Translations under genes and position numbers: made by a program
The notes under the pieces: generated by a model
Database searches by the model: none
Seen by the model: only the letters and a program-made list of their open reading frames with translations
What the model was told of the DNA's origin: nothing
DNA from: a virus
IMG/VR virus record: IMGVR_UViG_3300031772_007968
Span: 1 to 55,946 of that record
Length of the DNA stretch: 55,946 bases
Strand: one strand, 5' to 3'
Shown here: positions 41,498-48,435 of the stretch, piece after piece
Position numbering within the stretch: position 1 is the first letter of the stretch
Layout: each line of letters begins with the position of its first letter

Positions 41498-42586
41498 ATG
41501 ATAATCACAAGGGCTTTCCCGAATTTTGACGCAGGGATGAAAAAAAAGGCGATGAACAGGGAGTCCATGCTCCCGAACATTGATTTCCTTCCCGACTCGC
41601 ACCTCATGGTCAACGAGGTGATATTCCTGAAGGCCGGAACCAACAGGATCGTCTGGGCGATGGTTGACGGCCCCGGCGGCCAGCCTCGGAGGATATACCT
41701 GTTCACCTATCCCTTTAAGCTGGTGGACATCAACCTGAGCCAGCTCAACGGGAGGACGGTCGGTGAGGCCCGCGTAATGTTCAACGAGGCGATGAGCGAG
41801 GCGTTCGACGCTACGAGGAGGCACATGCCGGCCGAGGCGCTCATGCCCAAACCCGGCGTGCCGGAGGATGTCGAGGTCCCCGAGGGCAAGACCGTCTTTG
41901 ACCGCGAACTGCGCCCGATGGTTCCTGAACTGCCGTCCCCGTCGCTGCAGAGGGCTCAGGCGTCCGCCAAGGACAAGGAGATGGTTCCTGGCGGCAAGTC
42001 GGAGGGCATGACCGTCGAGGACATAGCGAAGCTGCACGGCGTACCGGCCTCAAAGATCGAGGAGCAGATCGAGAAGGGCGTCAAGGTCGAGCTTGAGCAC
42101 ACGCCGGACAGGAAGGTTGCCCGAGAGATAGCGATGGATCACCTTGTCGAGTTCGCGAACTACTACGACATGCTTGAGGCCATGGAGGAGGGCGGGGACT
42201 GCGTCCTCGAATCCCTCAGGAAGTTCGTCAAGGGGACGGGCAAGGACTGGAACTACGTCACCCCCGAGGATCTGCACAAGAAGGGGACGAAGGGGTACCA
42301 CGTCGTTGACATCAGGAAGCCCGAGGACTACGCCAAGGGGCACATCGCCGGGGCTAAGAACATTTTCTGGATGGATCTGCTGGACGAGGCGAACCTCAAG
42401 AAGCTCCCGAAGGACGGAAAGATACTGCTGGTCTGCTATGTCGGCCACACTTCCAGCCAGATGGTGGTCGCGCTGAGGCTCCTGGGATATGACGCCGTCT
42501 CACTGAAGTACGGAATGGGCAAGTCTCCGGTCGAGGGCGTCCCGGTCGCCGGATGGTTGGACTACGGATACGACGTTGTGAAATGA
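41498..42586 (+). CDS. DUF5661-like plus rhodanese-domain protein
   Basis: 362 residues; GGAGG before the ATG. Residues 1-110 are an unknown alpha/beta domain. Residues 171-231 (TVEDIAKLHGVPASKIEEQI, then VELEHTPDRKVAREIAMDHL) match the DUF5661 pattern common in phages. Residues 252-355 form a rhodanese domain: VVDIRKPEDYAKGHIAGAKN, then catalytic Cys313 in VCYVGHTSSQ, and LLGYDAVSLKYGM. Rhodaneses transfer sulfane sulfur or, when inactive, bind signals. The active Cys is kept, so sulfur transfer is possible. Its role in a phage is unknown. Confidence 0.85.
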   Translation: MIITRAFPNFDAGMKKKAMNRESMLPNIDFLPDSHLMVNEVIFLKAGTNRIVWAMVDGPGGQPRRIYLFTYPFKLVDINLSQLNGRTVGEARVMFNEAMSEAFDATRRHMPAEALMPKPGVPEDVEVPEGKTVFDRELRPMVPELPSPSLQRAQASAKDKEMVPGGKSEGMTVEDIAKLHGVPASKIEEQIEKGVKVELEHTPDRKVAREIAMDHLVEFANYYDMLEAMEEGGDCVLESLRKFVKGTGKDWNYVTPEDLHKKGTKGYHVVDIRKPEDYAKGHIAGAKNIFWMDLLDEANLKKLPKDGKILLVCYVGHTSSQMVVALRLLGYDAVSLKYGMGKSPVEGVPVAGWLDYGYDVVK

Positions 42587-42596
42587 GGGACATACA

Positions 42597-42896
42597 ATGA
42601 AAATATTCAAGCTTGGGAAGGTCGCGCAGGTCATCCATGACGACGGGATCGCCGACGGCGGGGAGCGTTACACCGACGAGGAGATGGATCTGATGGAGGG
42701 CAAGGCGGCTCTCCGAGACCCAGACCGCAAGGTGTCAAGACGGAGGTTCGTCCACGTCCTTTTCGACGACGGACAGGCCATTGGCACAACGATCAACGGC
42801 ACGAAGGACGAAATCGAGTCGTACTACATCGGGCAGGAGTTCGAAAAGTCCGACGAGACGATACACAAGGCGACCAAGGTCGAGTTCATCAGCTGA
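42597..42896 (+). CDS. Small MKIFKL protein, unknown
   Basis: 99 residues, 10 nt after the rhodanese gene. It is beta-rich and acidic with FVHVLFDDGQAIGTTINGTKDEI cited in part. Its first residues (MKIFKL) match those of the next gene (MRIFKL), and the two lie 12 nt apart, so they may be a pair. No family recognised. Confidence 0.75.
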   Translation: MKIFKLGKVAQVIHDDGIADGGERYTDEEMDLMEGKAALRDPDRKVSRRRFVHVLFDDGQAIGTTINGTKDEIESYYIGQEFEKSDETIHKATKVEFIS

Positions 42897-42908
42897 GGAT
42901 GGTGCGGG

Positions 42909-43322
42909 ATGAGGATATTCAAGCTTTCGGCAATGGACTGCGGCGGCTTCTGGCCGGCGGGCAAGGGCAAGCACCTGGACACACAGATGTTCCCAGAGTG
43001 CAAGAACTGGCCGTCGTACCAGCACAAGGGCAAGAAGAAGACCAAGAAGGCAGACGCCGACGAAGGCCTTCGGACAGAGGCGGCCAAGCTCAGATGCTCC
43101 AACTGCGGTCACCCCGTTCTCAGGAGGCACCGTTCCGGCCGCGAGGGCCTGTATGAGTGCACCGGCTGCGGCCTTGCCGTCAGCACCAACGCCATCCCCT
43201 ATGAGGGGTCGTGGGCCCACAGCGAGGAGGTCAGGAAGCGCGAGGGCAAGCCCATCCCAGGCGCCGAACTGCGCAAGCTCCCCTCGGAGGGGAACATGGG
43301 ATACCCCCCTTCGGCCAAATGA
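42909..43322 (+). CDS. Zinc-ribbon protein, unknown
   Basis: 137 residues. MRIFKL start, an N-terminal part with CGGFWP and ECKNWP, a Lys-rich linker, then a zinc ribbon with CSNCG (about 64-68) and CTGCG (about 85-89). Such ribbons bind nucleic acid or proteins. It ends a four-gene run that started at the LAGLIDADG gene. Confidence 0.75.
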   Translation: MRIFKLSAMDCGGFWPAGKGKHLDTQMFPECKNWPSYQHKGKKKTKKADADEGLRTEAAKLRCSNCGHPVLRRHRSGREGLYECTGCGLAVSTNAIPYEGSWAHSEEVRKREGKPIPGAELRKLPSEGNMGYPPSAK

Positions 43323-43383
43323 CCTGCCGCCCCGACAATAACCCGATTTTGCACAATAAACCTCCCAACTTTAGTGTGGAAAT

Positions 43384-44022
43384 ATGGCTTACGTTGAAGA
43401 CAGCCTCGACATGCCGCTGAGGGACGTCCTTGCGGCCATGCAGGAGCGCATCCAGAAGCGGACGACTTATTTCGGCGTCAAGGCTATGAAGAGCCCGATT
43501 GACCACTGGGTCTACCGCGAGCTGATCTGCGAGGCTCGCCCCGACTTCATCGTTGAGATAGGCAACGCATGCGGAGGGAGCACGCTTTCGCTGGCTCACA
43601 CCTGCGACCTGCTGGGGCACGGAAGGGTCGTGGCGGTTGACTTGTCGCACGCCGGAATTCACGAGAGCGTCAGGAGCCACCCCAGGATCAGCTTCGTCGA
43701 AGGCGACGCCTGCTCAAGATTCCCGGAGGTCATGGGGATCGTTGACCCAGGATCCAAGGTTCTTGTCATAGACGACAGCTCGCACACCTTTGCCAACACC
43801 CTGAAGGTCCTGTGGACGTATTCGCCGCTGCTCAAGGTGGGCGACTATTTCATCGTCGAGGACGGCATCTGCCGGCACGGCCTTGATGTCGGGCCGAAAC
43901 CTGGGCCCTACGAGGCCGTAGAGGCGTTTGTGAGGGAGAACCCTGACTATGCCATTGACAGGGATCGGGAGTCGTTTCTCATAACTTGGAACCCGAAGGG
44001 CTATCTGAGGCGGGTGTTCTGA
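43384..44022 (+). CDS. CmcI/cephalosporin-hydroxylase-like SAM methyltransferase
   Basis: 212 residues. GVKAMKSPIDHWVYRELI followed by RPDFIVEIGNACGGSTLSLA (56-67 is the SAM loop), VVAVDL, VLVIDDSSHT and YFIVEDGI is the pattern of the CmcI (COG3510) family. Members act as O-methyltransferases or hydroxylases, often in sugar or cell-surface decoration clusters. With the GT4 gene at 48436 it may modify glycans on virions or the host surface; this is inference. The last 44 bp overlap a minus-strand gene. Confidence 0.8.
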   Translation: MAYVEDSLDMPLRDVLAAMQERIQKRTTYFGVKAMKSPIDHWVYRELICEARPDFIVEIGNACGGSTLSLAHTCDLLGHGRVVAVDLSHAGIHESVRSHPRISFVEGDACSRFPEVMGIVDPGSKVLVIDDSSHTFANTLKVLWTYSPLLKVGDYFIVEDGICRHGLDVGPKPGPYEAVEAFVRENPDYAIDRDRESFLITWNPKGYLRRVF

Positions 44023-44170
44023 CAGCCTCTTCGACTTCGACTATCGCCACCCTCAGCGGCCTGTACCACGGGCAGTCCCTGTTGTTGGGATGGTGGCTGT
44101 CGTCCACGTCCCTGACGCAGTCAGGACATCTGCCAATGATGCTGTTGACGTACTCTATGGCTGTCACCAT
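43979..44170 (-). CDS. Small Cys/His protein on the opposite strand
   Basis: 63 residues. GGAGG lies 7 nt before ATG 44170. CPDC (15-18), HH (26-27) and C33 in DDSHHPNNRDCPWY could bind one zinc. The gene overlaps the 3' end of the CmcI-like gene convergently, and its start faces the TGTATAAT promoter at 44225. Confidence 0.55.
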   Translation of the reverse strand: MVTAIEYVNSIIGRCPDCVRDVDDSHHPNNRDCPWYRPLRVAIVEVEEAVRTPASDSPSGSKL

Positions 44171-44224
44171 GTTCCATCCTCCCCGTCTTATCATTCGACA
44201 GGAACGGTTCCTTACCCTCCCGAA

Positions 44225-44232
44225 TGTATAAT
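44225..44232 (+). promoter_or_regulatory. TGTATAAT promoter with leaderless spacing (stranded)
   Basis: TGTATAAT is followed by 6 nt and then ATG 44239, the start of a broken methyltransferase gene. It has the same geometry as at 11944 and 48421. It is probably the original promoter of the methyltransferase now starting at 45357. Confidence 0.55.
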
Positions 44233-44238
44233 GACCCA

Positions 44239-44379
44239 ATGGAACCCCGTAATGCCATCTTGGGCGGCCGATGGGAGGATGTCCTACCAATCCCGGCTCC
44301 ATACAGCTCTGTGTGGCTCTGTGTGGCTCTGTGGTGGCAGTCTAGTCAAGACGGTGTCTTGGGCATTGGAAAACTTTAG
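44239..44379 (+). pseudogene. Remnant 5' end of a DNA methyltransferase gene
   Basis: A 46-codon frame starts MEPRNAILGGRWEDVLP. The intact methyltransferase 1.1 kb downstream starts MENVIINAKWEDALPHLPSG, so the W-E-D-x-L-P core and its distance from Met agree. After that the frame degenerates through a 10-bp tandem repeat (GTGTGGCTCT, 44311-44330) and stops. It looks like the resident gene start, cut off by the HNH element. Confidence 0.6.
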
Positions 44380-44507
44380 GTTGTAGACTACCGAACGAAT
44401 ACGTCAGCAATCGGCTATCCAACCAAGAATGGGATATGACGGGCAACAAGGGGGCAATTCATTTTGATCACAAGCTTACTGGAAAAGATCAGAATGAGTA
44501 TTGGTAG
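44345..44507 (+). pseudogene. Possible gene remnant beside the HNH gene
   Basis: A short plus-strand frame with no start codon reads like coding sequence over its second half (NQEWDMTGNKGAIHF, DHKLTGKDQNEYW) and stops at 44507, overlapping the end of the HNH gene. It may be the 3' end of a gene carried along with the element. An alternative frame gives SAIGYPTKNG, recalling the GYPTQKP motif of methyltransferases. Weak evidence. Confidence 0.25.
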
Positions 44508-45114
44508 ATTTCTTAAAGGCCGTCCATTCATCTTCTGTCATATCCGCCTTGGCTCTGTTTTCGAACCAAGAGACAAATCTCAAGTTTTCAAGGCAAAAGG
44601 TTCCTCCCTTGCTCCGCGGATGAATGTGGTCTATTGATGGGTAGAGCCATTTGTTTTTGCCGCTGTTTATCCACAATGAATATAACTTTACAAACGAAGG
44701 ATCATTGTAGAATTTGTCTACAAACACCCATCTGTTGATGCTTTGAGATCTGACGGCCTGAATGTGTCTGGTTGTTACTTTGGTCAAGAATATGAGTCGG
44801 TCAAAGTCGGTATATTTAGTGAAATCAATGTCGGTCTTGAGTTTGATGATCATTTGTTCTTGTCTGAAGGCTAATGACATTTTTTTGCCCTTGCTCCACG
44901 GGATCAATCCTTTATGAGCAATGGATATCTTATTGCGAGTCGCTTGACTCATGGGTCTTCTTATGCGGGCGGCCCCGTCTATAGGAATACCATTTTTGAT
45001 AAGGACTCTTTTTATGCTGTGGTGATTGGTTCCAAAATGACTAGCTATCCGACGCAGTGTCCATTTTCCAACATCATAAAGTTCAACGATTTGCTGTTCT
45101 AATGTGATGTTCAT
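44476..45114 (-). CDS. HNH homing endonuclease
   Basis: 212 residues; GAGG 5 nt before ATG 45114. An N-terminal helix-turn-helix (WTLRRIASHFGTNHHSIKRVL, cited in part) and a RRPMSQATRNKISIAHKG segment, typical of NUMOD-type DNA-binding parts, precede an HNH domain: SIDHIHPRSKGG, then LENLRFVSWFENRAK. AT-rich with foreign codon use. It probably cuts the methyltransferase locus of related phages and spreads with flanking DNA. Confidence 0.85.
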   Translation of the reverse strand: MNITLEQQIVELYDVGKWTLRRIASHFGTNHHSIKRVLIKNGIPIDGAARIRRPMSQATRNKISIAHKGLIPWSKGKKMSLAFRQEQMIIKLKTDIDFTKYTDFDRLIFLTKVTTRHIQAVRSQSINRWVFVDKFYNDPSFVKLYSLWINSGKNKWLYPSIDHIHPRSKGGTFCLENLRFVSWFENRAKADMTEDEWTAFKKSTNTHSDLFQ

Positions 45115-45131
45115 TTTCCCTCAATCTTGGT

Positions 45132-45263
45132 TTAGATAGATGGTTTTCGCTCTTTGTCCCAATATGCCGAATGACATTTTGGACAAAGTACAATTTCACG
45201 CTTTCTAGGAACCCATTTATGGCCGCACCGTTTGCAGTTAACAAATCTAATATTGAATCTCAT
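45132..45263 (-). CDS. 43-residue zinc-ribbon protein
   Basis: A short frame with CKRCGHKWVPRK and LCPKCHSAYWDK, a four-Cys zinc ribbon known from small proteins of mobile elements. A -10 box TATAAT ends 7 nt before ATG 45263, with AAGGAA between. The HNH gene follows 17 nt downstream on the same strand, so they form an operon; the ribbon may help DNA binding or regulate the nuclease. Confidence 0.8.
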   Translation of the reverse strand: MRFNIRFVNCKRCGHKWVPRKREIVLCPKCHSAYWDKERKPSI

Positions 45264-45270
45264 ATTCCTT

Positions 45271-45276
45271 ATTATA
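45271..45276 (-). promoter_or_regulatory. -10 box of the zinc-ribbon/HNH operon, leaderless spacing
   Basis: TATAAT on the minus strand is followed by 7 nt and the ATG at 45263. It lies back-to-back with the plus-strand promoter at 45316. Confidence 0.55.
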
Positions 45277-45315
45277 CTCAGTGATTATGATCATATCCTC
45301 TTTTCTAAAAATCTT

Positions 45316-45345
45316 TTGATACATATTAGCCAGTATCGCTATAAT
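45316..45345 (+). promoter_or_regulatory. Sigma70-type promoter of the methyltransferase
   Basis: TTGATA at 45316-45321 and TATAAT at 45340-45345 with 18-bp spacing; ATG 45357 follows 11 nt after the -10 box with GGTGGGG between. It lies within the AT-rich block, so it came with the element. Confidence 0.75.
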
Positions 45346-45356
45346 GGTGGGGTAAT

Positions 45357-46157
45357 ATGGAAAACGTAATAATTAACGCAAAATGGGAAGATGCGTTACC
45401 CCACTTACCATCTGGCTCCGTTGATTTGGTATGTATGGATCCTCCTTATGGAGTGACCCCAGCCACATGGGATGTCAGGCCGGATTGGAATCTATTGATG
45501 TCCGAATTGGGCAGAGTGTGCGGTGATACTGGCCAATGCTGGTGTTTTGTCCGGATGCCATGGGCTATGGATGTGTATTTGGCCTCAATATCAAATGGAT
45601 GGGTTTGGGGCCAAGAAATAATCTGGGAGAAACAGAACGCCGGCGGCTGCACCGTTGGTACCTTCAGGAAGGTCCACGAGAACATATGGAACTTCAAGCG
45701 GAAAAACGCCAGGACGTTCAATCTGGAGGCCATACGAGTCCCGAAGACCACCCACGGCGACAAGTCCGTCAAAAGGAGGAAGGACTCGACGACGCAGTTC
45801 CTAGGGGCGAACAACAGCTCATATTCCGACGACGGGATGCGGCTTCCGCGCAGCGTCGTGCGCTGCAGGAACATACACAGATCCGAGGAATCGCTCGGAC
45901 ATCCGACGCAGAAGCCGCTTGACGTGGTGATCCCATTCGTCCTCTATTCTTCGAACCCCGGGGACCTCGTGGTTGACCCGTTCTGCGGGACAGGAACATC
46001 CCTTGTAGCAGCCAAGATGTATGCCAGAAGGTGGATCGGCGTCGAGAACGACCCGCAATGGCTCAAGGTGGCCCAGGAGAGGCTGAATTCGACGGCCGTT
46101 TTGGATCACAAGCCGACGGTCGGGACACAAGGAGAAAGCGACCTTTTTGCCGAATGA
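45357..46157 (+). CDS. Beta-class DNA methyltransferase (DPPY), mosaic gene
   Basis: 266 residues. Motif IV is DPPYGV (28-33) and motif I is VVDPFCGTGTS (about 205-215), with GHPTQKPLDVV before it, the order of beta-class N6-adenine/N4-cytosine enzymes. It would modify phage DNA, probably against restriction. The first ~260 bp are AT-rich with foreign codons; the rest is GC-rich phage-type, and the frame is intact across the switch. The GC-rich start of the former gene survives at 44239. Confidence 0.9.
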   Translation: MENVIINAKWEDALPHLPSGSVDLVCMDPPYGVTPATWDVRPDWNLLMSELGRVCGDTGQCWCFVRMPWAMDVYLASISNGWVWGQEIIWEKQNAGGCTVGTFRKVHENIWNFKRKNARTFNLEAIRVPKTTHGDKSVKRRKDSTTQFLGANNSSYSDDGMRLPRSVVRCRNIHRSEESLGHPTQKPLDVVIPFVLYSSNPGDLVVDPFCGTGTSLVAAKMYARRWIGVENDPQWLKVAQERLNSTAVLDHKPTVGTQGESDLFAE

Positions 46158-46192
46158 TAGTTTGCGGCATGTGAACCGCAGGAGAAACGTTT

Positions 46193-46465
46193 ATGAAGAA
46201 AATGATCAAGGAAGACGGCAAGGTGGTTCTGACGATGTCGAAGGCCGAATGGGAAAAGATCGGAAAGGACAAGGGATGGGGCATGGAGGCTCAGGAGCTT
46301 GAGAAGAGCGCACAGGCGTCTCCGAAGGCCGAACAGGCTCCCGAAGCCCCGGAAGCTTCGCCTGCGGCAATGGTGGTCTGCAAGGTGTGCAGCTACGCCA
46401 ACAGGCCCGAGGCGTTCGGAGCAGGATCGTGTCCGAAATGCGGATCCACGTTCCTTGACAGGTAA
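46193..46465 (+). CDS. Zinc-ribbon protein with SxxEWEKIG module
   Basis: 90 residues; AGGAG before ATG. The N-terminus has LTMSKAEWEKIGKDKGW, like the LTRSQWEAIG and ITRSQWEKAG segments in the proteins at 54120 and 54995. An Ala/Pro/Glu linker leads to a C-terminal zinc ribbon, CKVC (63-66) and CPKCG (80-84). Its stop overlaps the next start (TAATG). Confidence 0.8.
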   Translation: MKKMIKEDGKVVLTMSKAEWEKIGKDKGWGMEAQELEKSAQASPKAEQAPEAPEASPAAMVVCKVCSYANRPEAFGAGSCPKCGSTFLDR

Positions 46466-46776
46466 TGTCCCCCTTGCACGGTGATTCGATGTGGATGGCT
46501 ACTCTCGACGACGGCACTGTCGTGGGGGAACGCGACCGCGGATGGGGTGAAATCCGCAGCCGCGTCGTCCGCCTCAGCCTCGTCTCCAACGGCAGGCAGT
46601 TCAGCCTGCCAGACCGGCAACCCGAATATATGCAGGCTAAGACGGCCAGCGTGCCGCTGGCCGGCGGAGTCGCCGAAATAGAGAGCCGGTGGATCGCATG
46701 CCGCACCGCTGGAGGCTCAGTGGTTAGGCTAAGGGTTGACGAGAAAACCGGCAACGCTTCCATAGAGGTGGAATGA
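46465..46776 (+). CDS. Uncharacterised 103-residue protein
   Basis: Overlaps the preceding stop by one base. Beta-rich with Arg/Gly turns (LDDGTVVGERDRGWGEIRSR, in part) and a second strand set (VVRLRVDEKTGNASIEV). No family recognised; the neighbours suggest a virion accessory protein. Confidence 0.65.
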   Translation: MSPLHGDSMWMATLDDGTVVGERDRGWGEIRSRVVRLSLVSNGRQFSLPDRQPEYMQAKTASVPLAGGVAEIESRWIACRTAGGSVVRLRVDEKTGNASIEVE

Positions 46777-46777
46777 G

Positions 46778-47284
46778 ATGTCCTCTTCCTCAGAATCTTC
46801 GTTCTCTGTGTCGTCTTCGTCGTCGCTCGGCGAACTCGCCGTTACGGTAAGGACGCGAGAATGGGACCCCGTTTCCAAGACGGTGGTGTCGGATGACGCC
46901 TCGGCCGTCTTCTTCGGCCCAGTCGCGCTTCAGTCCAAGAGCCCCATCAGGGTCGTGAACATGGTTGTCGAGGGGGCGTCCCAGGTCGCCAACGTCAAGA
47001 TAGGCCTGACTCGCGTCAACGACGGCAGCTATCCGGTGAACCAGACGTTCTTCATAGGGGTCTTCGACTCCCTTGACGACGTTGTGGAGCCGACCATTCC
47101 GTTCCCTGGTGTCAACTGGCGCGAGCACAACGACGACCCGAACAACATATCGGTCGGCCTGAAAACCGGCTCTCGATTTGAGTCCAAGTTCGTAGCCATC
47201 ATGGAAAAGGCTCCGCCTAGGCCTTGCGGGCCGGTGCGGTGCTCGTTCGAATGGTTCTTCGAATTCGTTTACGAAAAGGAATAG
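46778..47284 (+). CDS. Probable tail or virion protein with serine-rich N-terminus
   Basis: 168 residues. It starts MSSSSESSFSVSSSSS and continues with a beta-sandwich-like domain (AVTVRTREWDP, RVVNMVVEGASQVANVKIGL in part, YPVNQTFFIGVFDSLDDV). The serine run matches the style of the proteins at both window edges. It is a candidate for a tail or decoration protein. Confidence 0.7.
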   Translation: MSSSSESSFSVSSSSSLGELAVTVRTREWDPVSKTVVSDDASAVFFGPVALQSKSPIRVVNMVVEGASQVANVKIGLTRVNDGSYPVNQTFFIGVFDSLDDVVEPTIPFPGVNWREHNDDPNNISVGLKTGSRFESKFVAIMEKAPPRPCGPVRCSFEWFFEFVYEKE

Positions 47285-47296
47285 GCTGGGCAAGAC

Positions 47297-47767
47297 ATGC
47301 AGAATGAAAAGAACGTGAAAGCTGGAACCGCTCCGAAGACGCTGATTGACACGAGGAAGGAGCAGATCTCGGCCCTGATTCGCATAAGGCCGTGCGAGGC
47401 GGTTTCAGTAGCCAAAAAGCTAGTCGGCGAATATCCCGACGACGATGACGCTCTCGTGCTGTGTCTGAGCACGGCCGCGAAAGCCGAGATGCTGGGTGTT
47501 ACCGGATCGATGTCTGAGGAGCTGAGCGGGCTGGCGCAAAAGGCGTCCGAAAGGCGTTTCTTCAACCCCGACCTGCTGTCGCTGTCGGTCGCCTCCAAGG
47601 TGCTGACTGGCAAGGCTCTGGCATGCGACGACATGGCTCTGCTACGGAGGGCTTATGCCCTTGACCCGCGAATAACGAATGTGACGATGAGGGCTGTGCG
47701 CGACAGGCTGTCCGGAGACGAGCGGAAGGCTGTCGAGGCCATTGTCGGAACGGAGGATGTCTTGTGA
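47297..47767 (+). CDS. Uncharacterised helical protein
   Basis: 156 residues, mostly helical with a TPR-like feel (PCEAVSVAKKLVGEYPDDDDALVL, cited in part). No motifs or Cys pattern. The stop overlaps the GTG start of the next gene by 4 bp. Confidence 0.7.
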   Translation: MQNEKNVKAGTAPKTLIDTRKEQISALIRIRPCEAVSVAKKLVGEYPDDDDALVLCLSTAAKAEMLGVTGSMSEELSGLAQKASERRFFNPDLLSLSVASKVLTGKALACDDMALLRRAYALDPRITNVTMRAVRDRLSGDERKAVEAIVGTEDVL

Positions 47768-48414
47768 AAATATCGGTGGCGTCAAAAACCGAACTGGATG
47801 CCGTCCAGCTCGCCACGTTTGCCGACTCCATAAGGCTTTCCCGACACGACAACGGCGACGGGATGGACAAGGAGATGTTGCGTCTCATAGACAACCTCCC
47901 GTCCCGCCAGGCCATACTCACAACGATGGACGACGCTGAACTGTCTCTTCTGCAGAGATCCGTCGGATACATATGGCGCAAGCTGACTGGCAAGAGCATC
48001 CAGACCATGGACATGTCGGCGAACCCGTCGTCGAAGACGTTGGACGGCTGTTATTGGATGCTCCCAGGAGGGGTGATGCTCCATGGGTTGAACCATTTCA
48101 GCACCGCCAAGGATCACAGGGACATCATATGCTCCATTCTGGGAATCAACCCGTTCATCTTCGAGCACAAGCTGTCCTCCGACCCAGAGGGCCTCGTCGG
48201 CCTTGTTGTGTCGCATGGCGGCGTCAGGGTCCTTGCCGACAGGAACAAGTCCTCCGTCTACATGCAGGTCAACGAGAAGTCGTGGCCGTGGGCTAGGGAC
48301 AAGGCTCAGCGGATGTATCACAAGAACAAGGTCATCAAGATCCTCGACCTCTCTCAGCCGTACCTCGGCTGGGAATCAGGCGTCTCCGTGATAATCAAGA
48401 GGCCGCGGAGCTGA
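47764..48414 (+). CDS. Uncharacterised 216-residue protein
   Basis: GTG start in a GTGA overlap with the preceding gene. A helical first half precedes an alpha/beta second half with CYWMLPGGVMLHGLNHF, SHGGVRVLADRNKSSVYMQ and WARDKAQRMYHKN. No family recognised. The TGTATAAT promoter of the glycosyltransferase lies 6 nt after its stop. Confidence 0.7.
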   Translation: MKISVASKTELDAVQLATFADSIRLSRHDNGDGMDKEMLRLIDNLPSRQAILTTMDDAELSLLQRSVGYIWRKLTGKSIQTMDMSANPSSKTLDGCYWMLPGGVMLHGLNHFSTAKDHRDIICSILGINPFIFEHKLSSDPEGLVGLVVSHGGVRVLADRNKSSVYMQVNEKSWPWARDKAQRMYHKNKVIKILDLSQPYLGWESGVSVIIKRPRS

Positions 48415-48420
48415 CGCGGT

Positions 48421-48428
48421 TGTATAAT
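48421..48428 (+). promoter_or_regulatory. TGTATAAT promoter with leaderless spacing for the glycosyltransferase
   Basis: TGTATAAT is followed by exactly 7 nt and ATG 48436. No Shine-Dalgarno fits between, so the mRNA is probably leaderless (a second in-frame ATG lies six nt on). Confidence 0.6.
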
Positions 48429-48435
48429 CCCCTGC

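Larger units (their letters stand above)
44300..45620. mobile_element. AT-richer HNH homing block inserted in the methyltransferase gene
   Basis: Clearly more AT-rich than both flanks. It holds the HNH gene and zinc-ribbon gene on the minus strand and the promoter plus first ~260 bp of the downstream methyltransferase on the plus strand. The left edge falls near the broken methyltransferase start, and the right edge is a composition switch inside the intact gene near 45610-45640. Edges are approximate. Confidence 0.6.

Noticed and set aside
44305-44335. 10-bp GTGTGGCTCT repeats as a CRISPR-like array
   Set aside because: Only two and a half direct copies without spacers; a slippage repeat inside the methyltransferase remnant.
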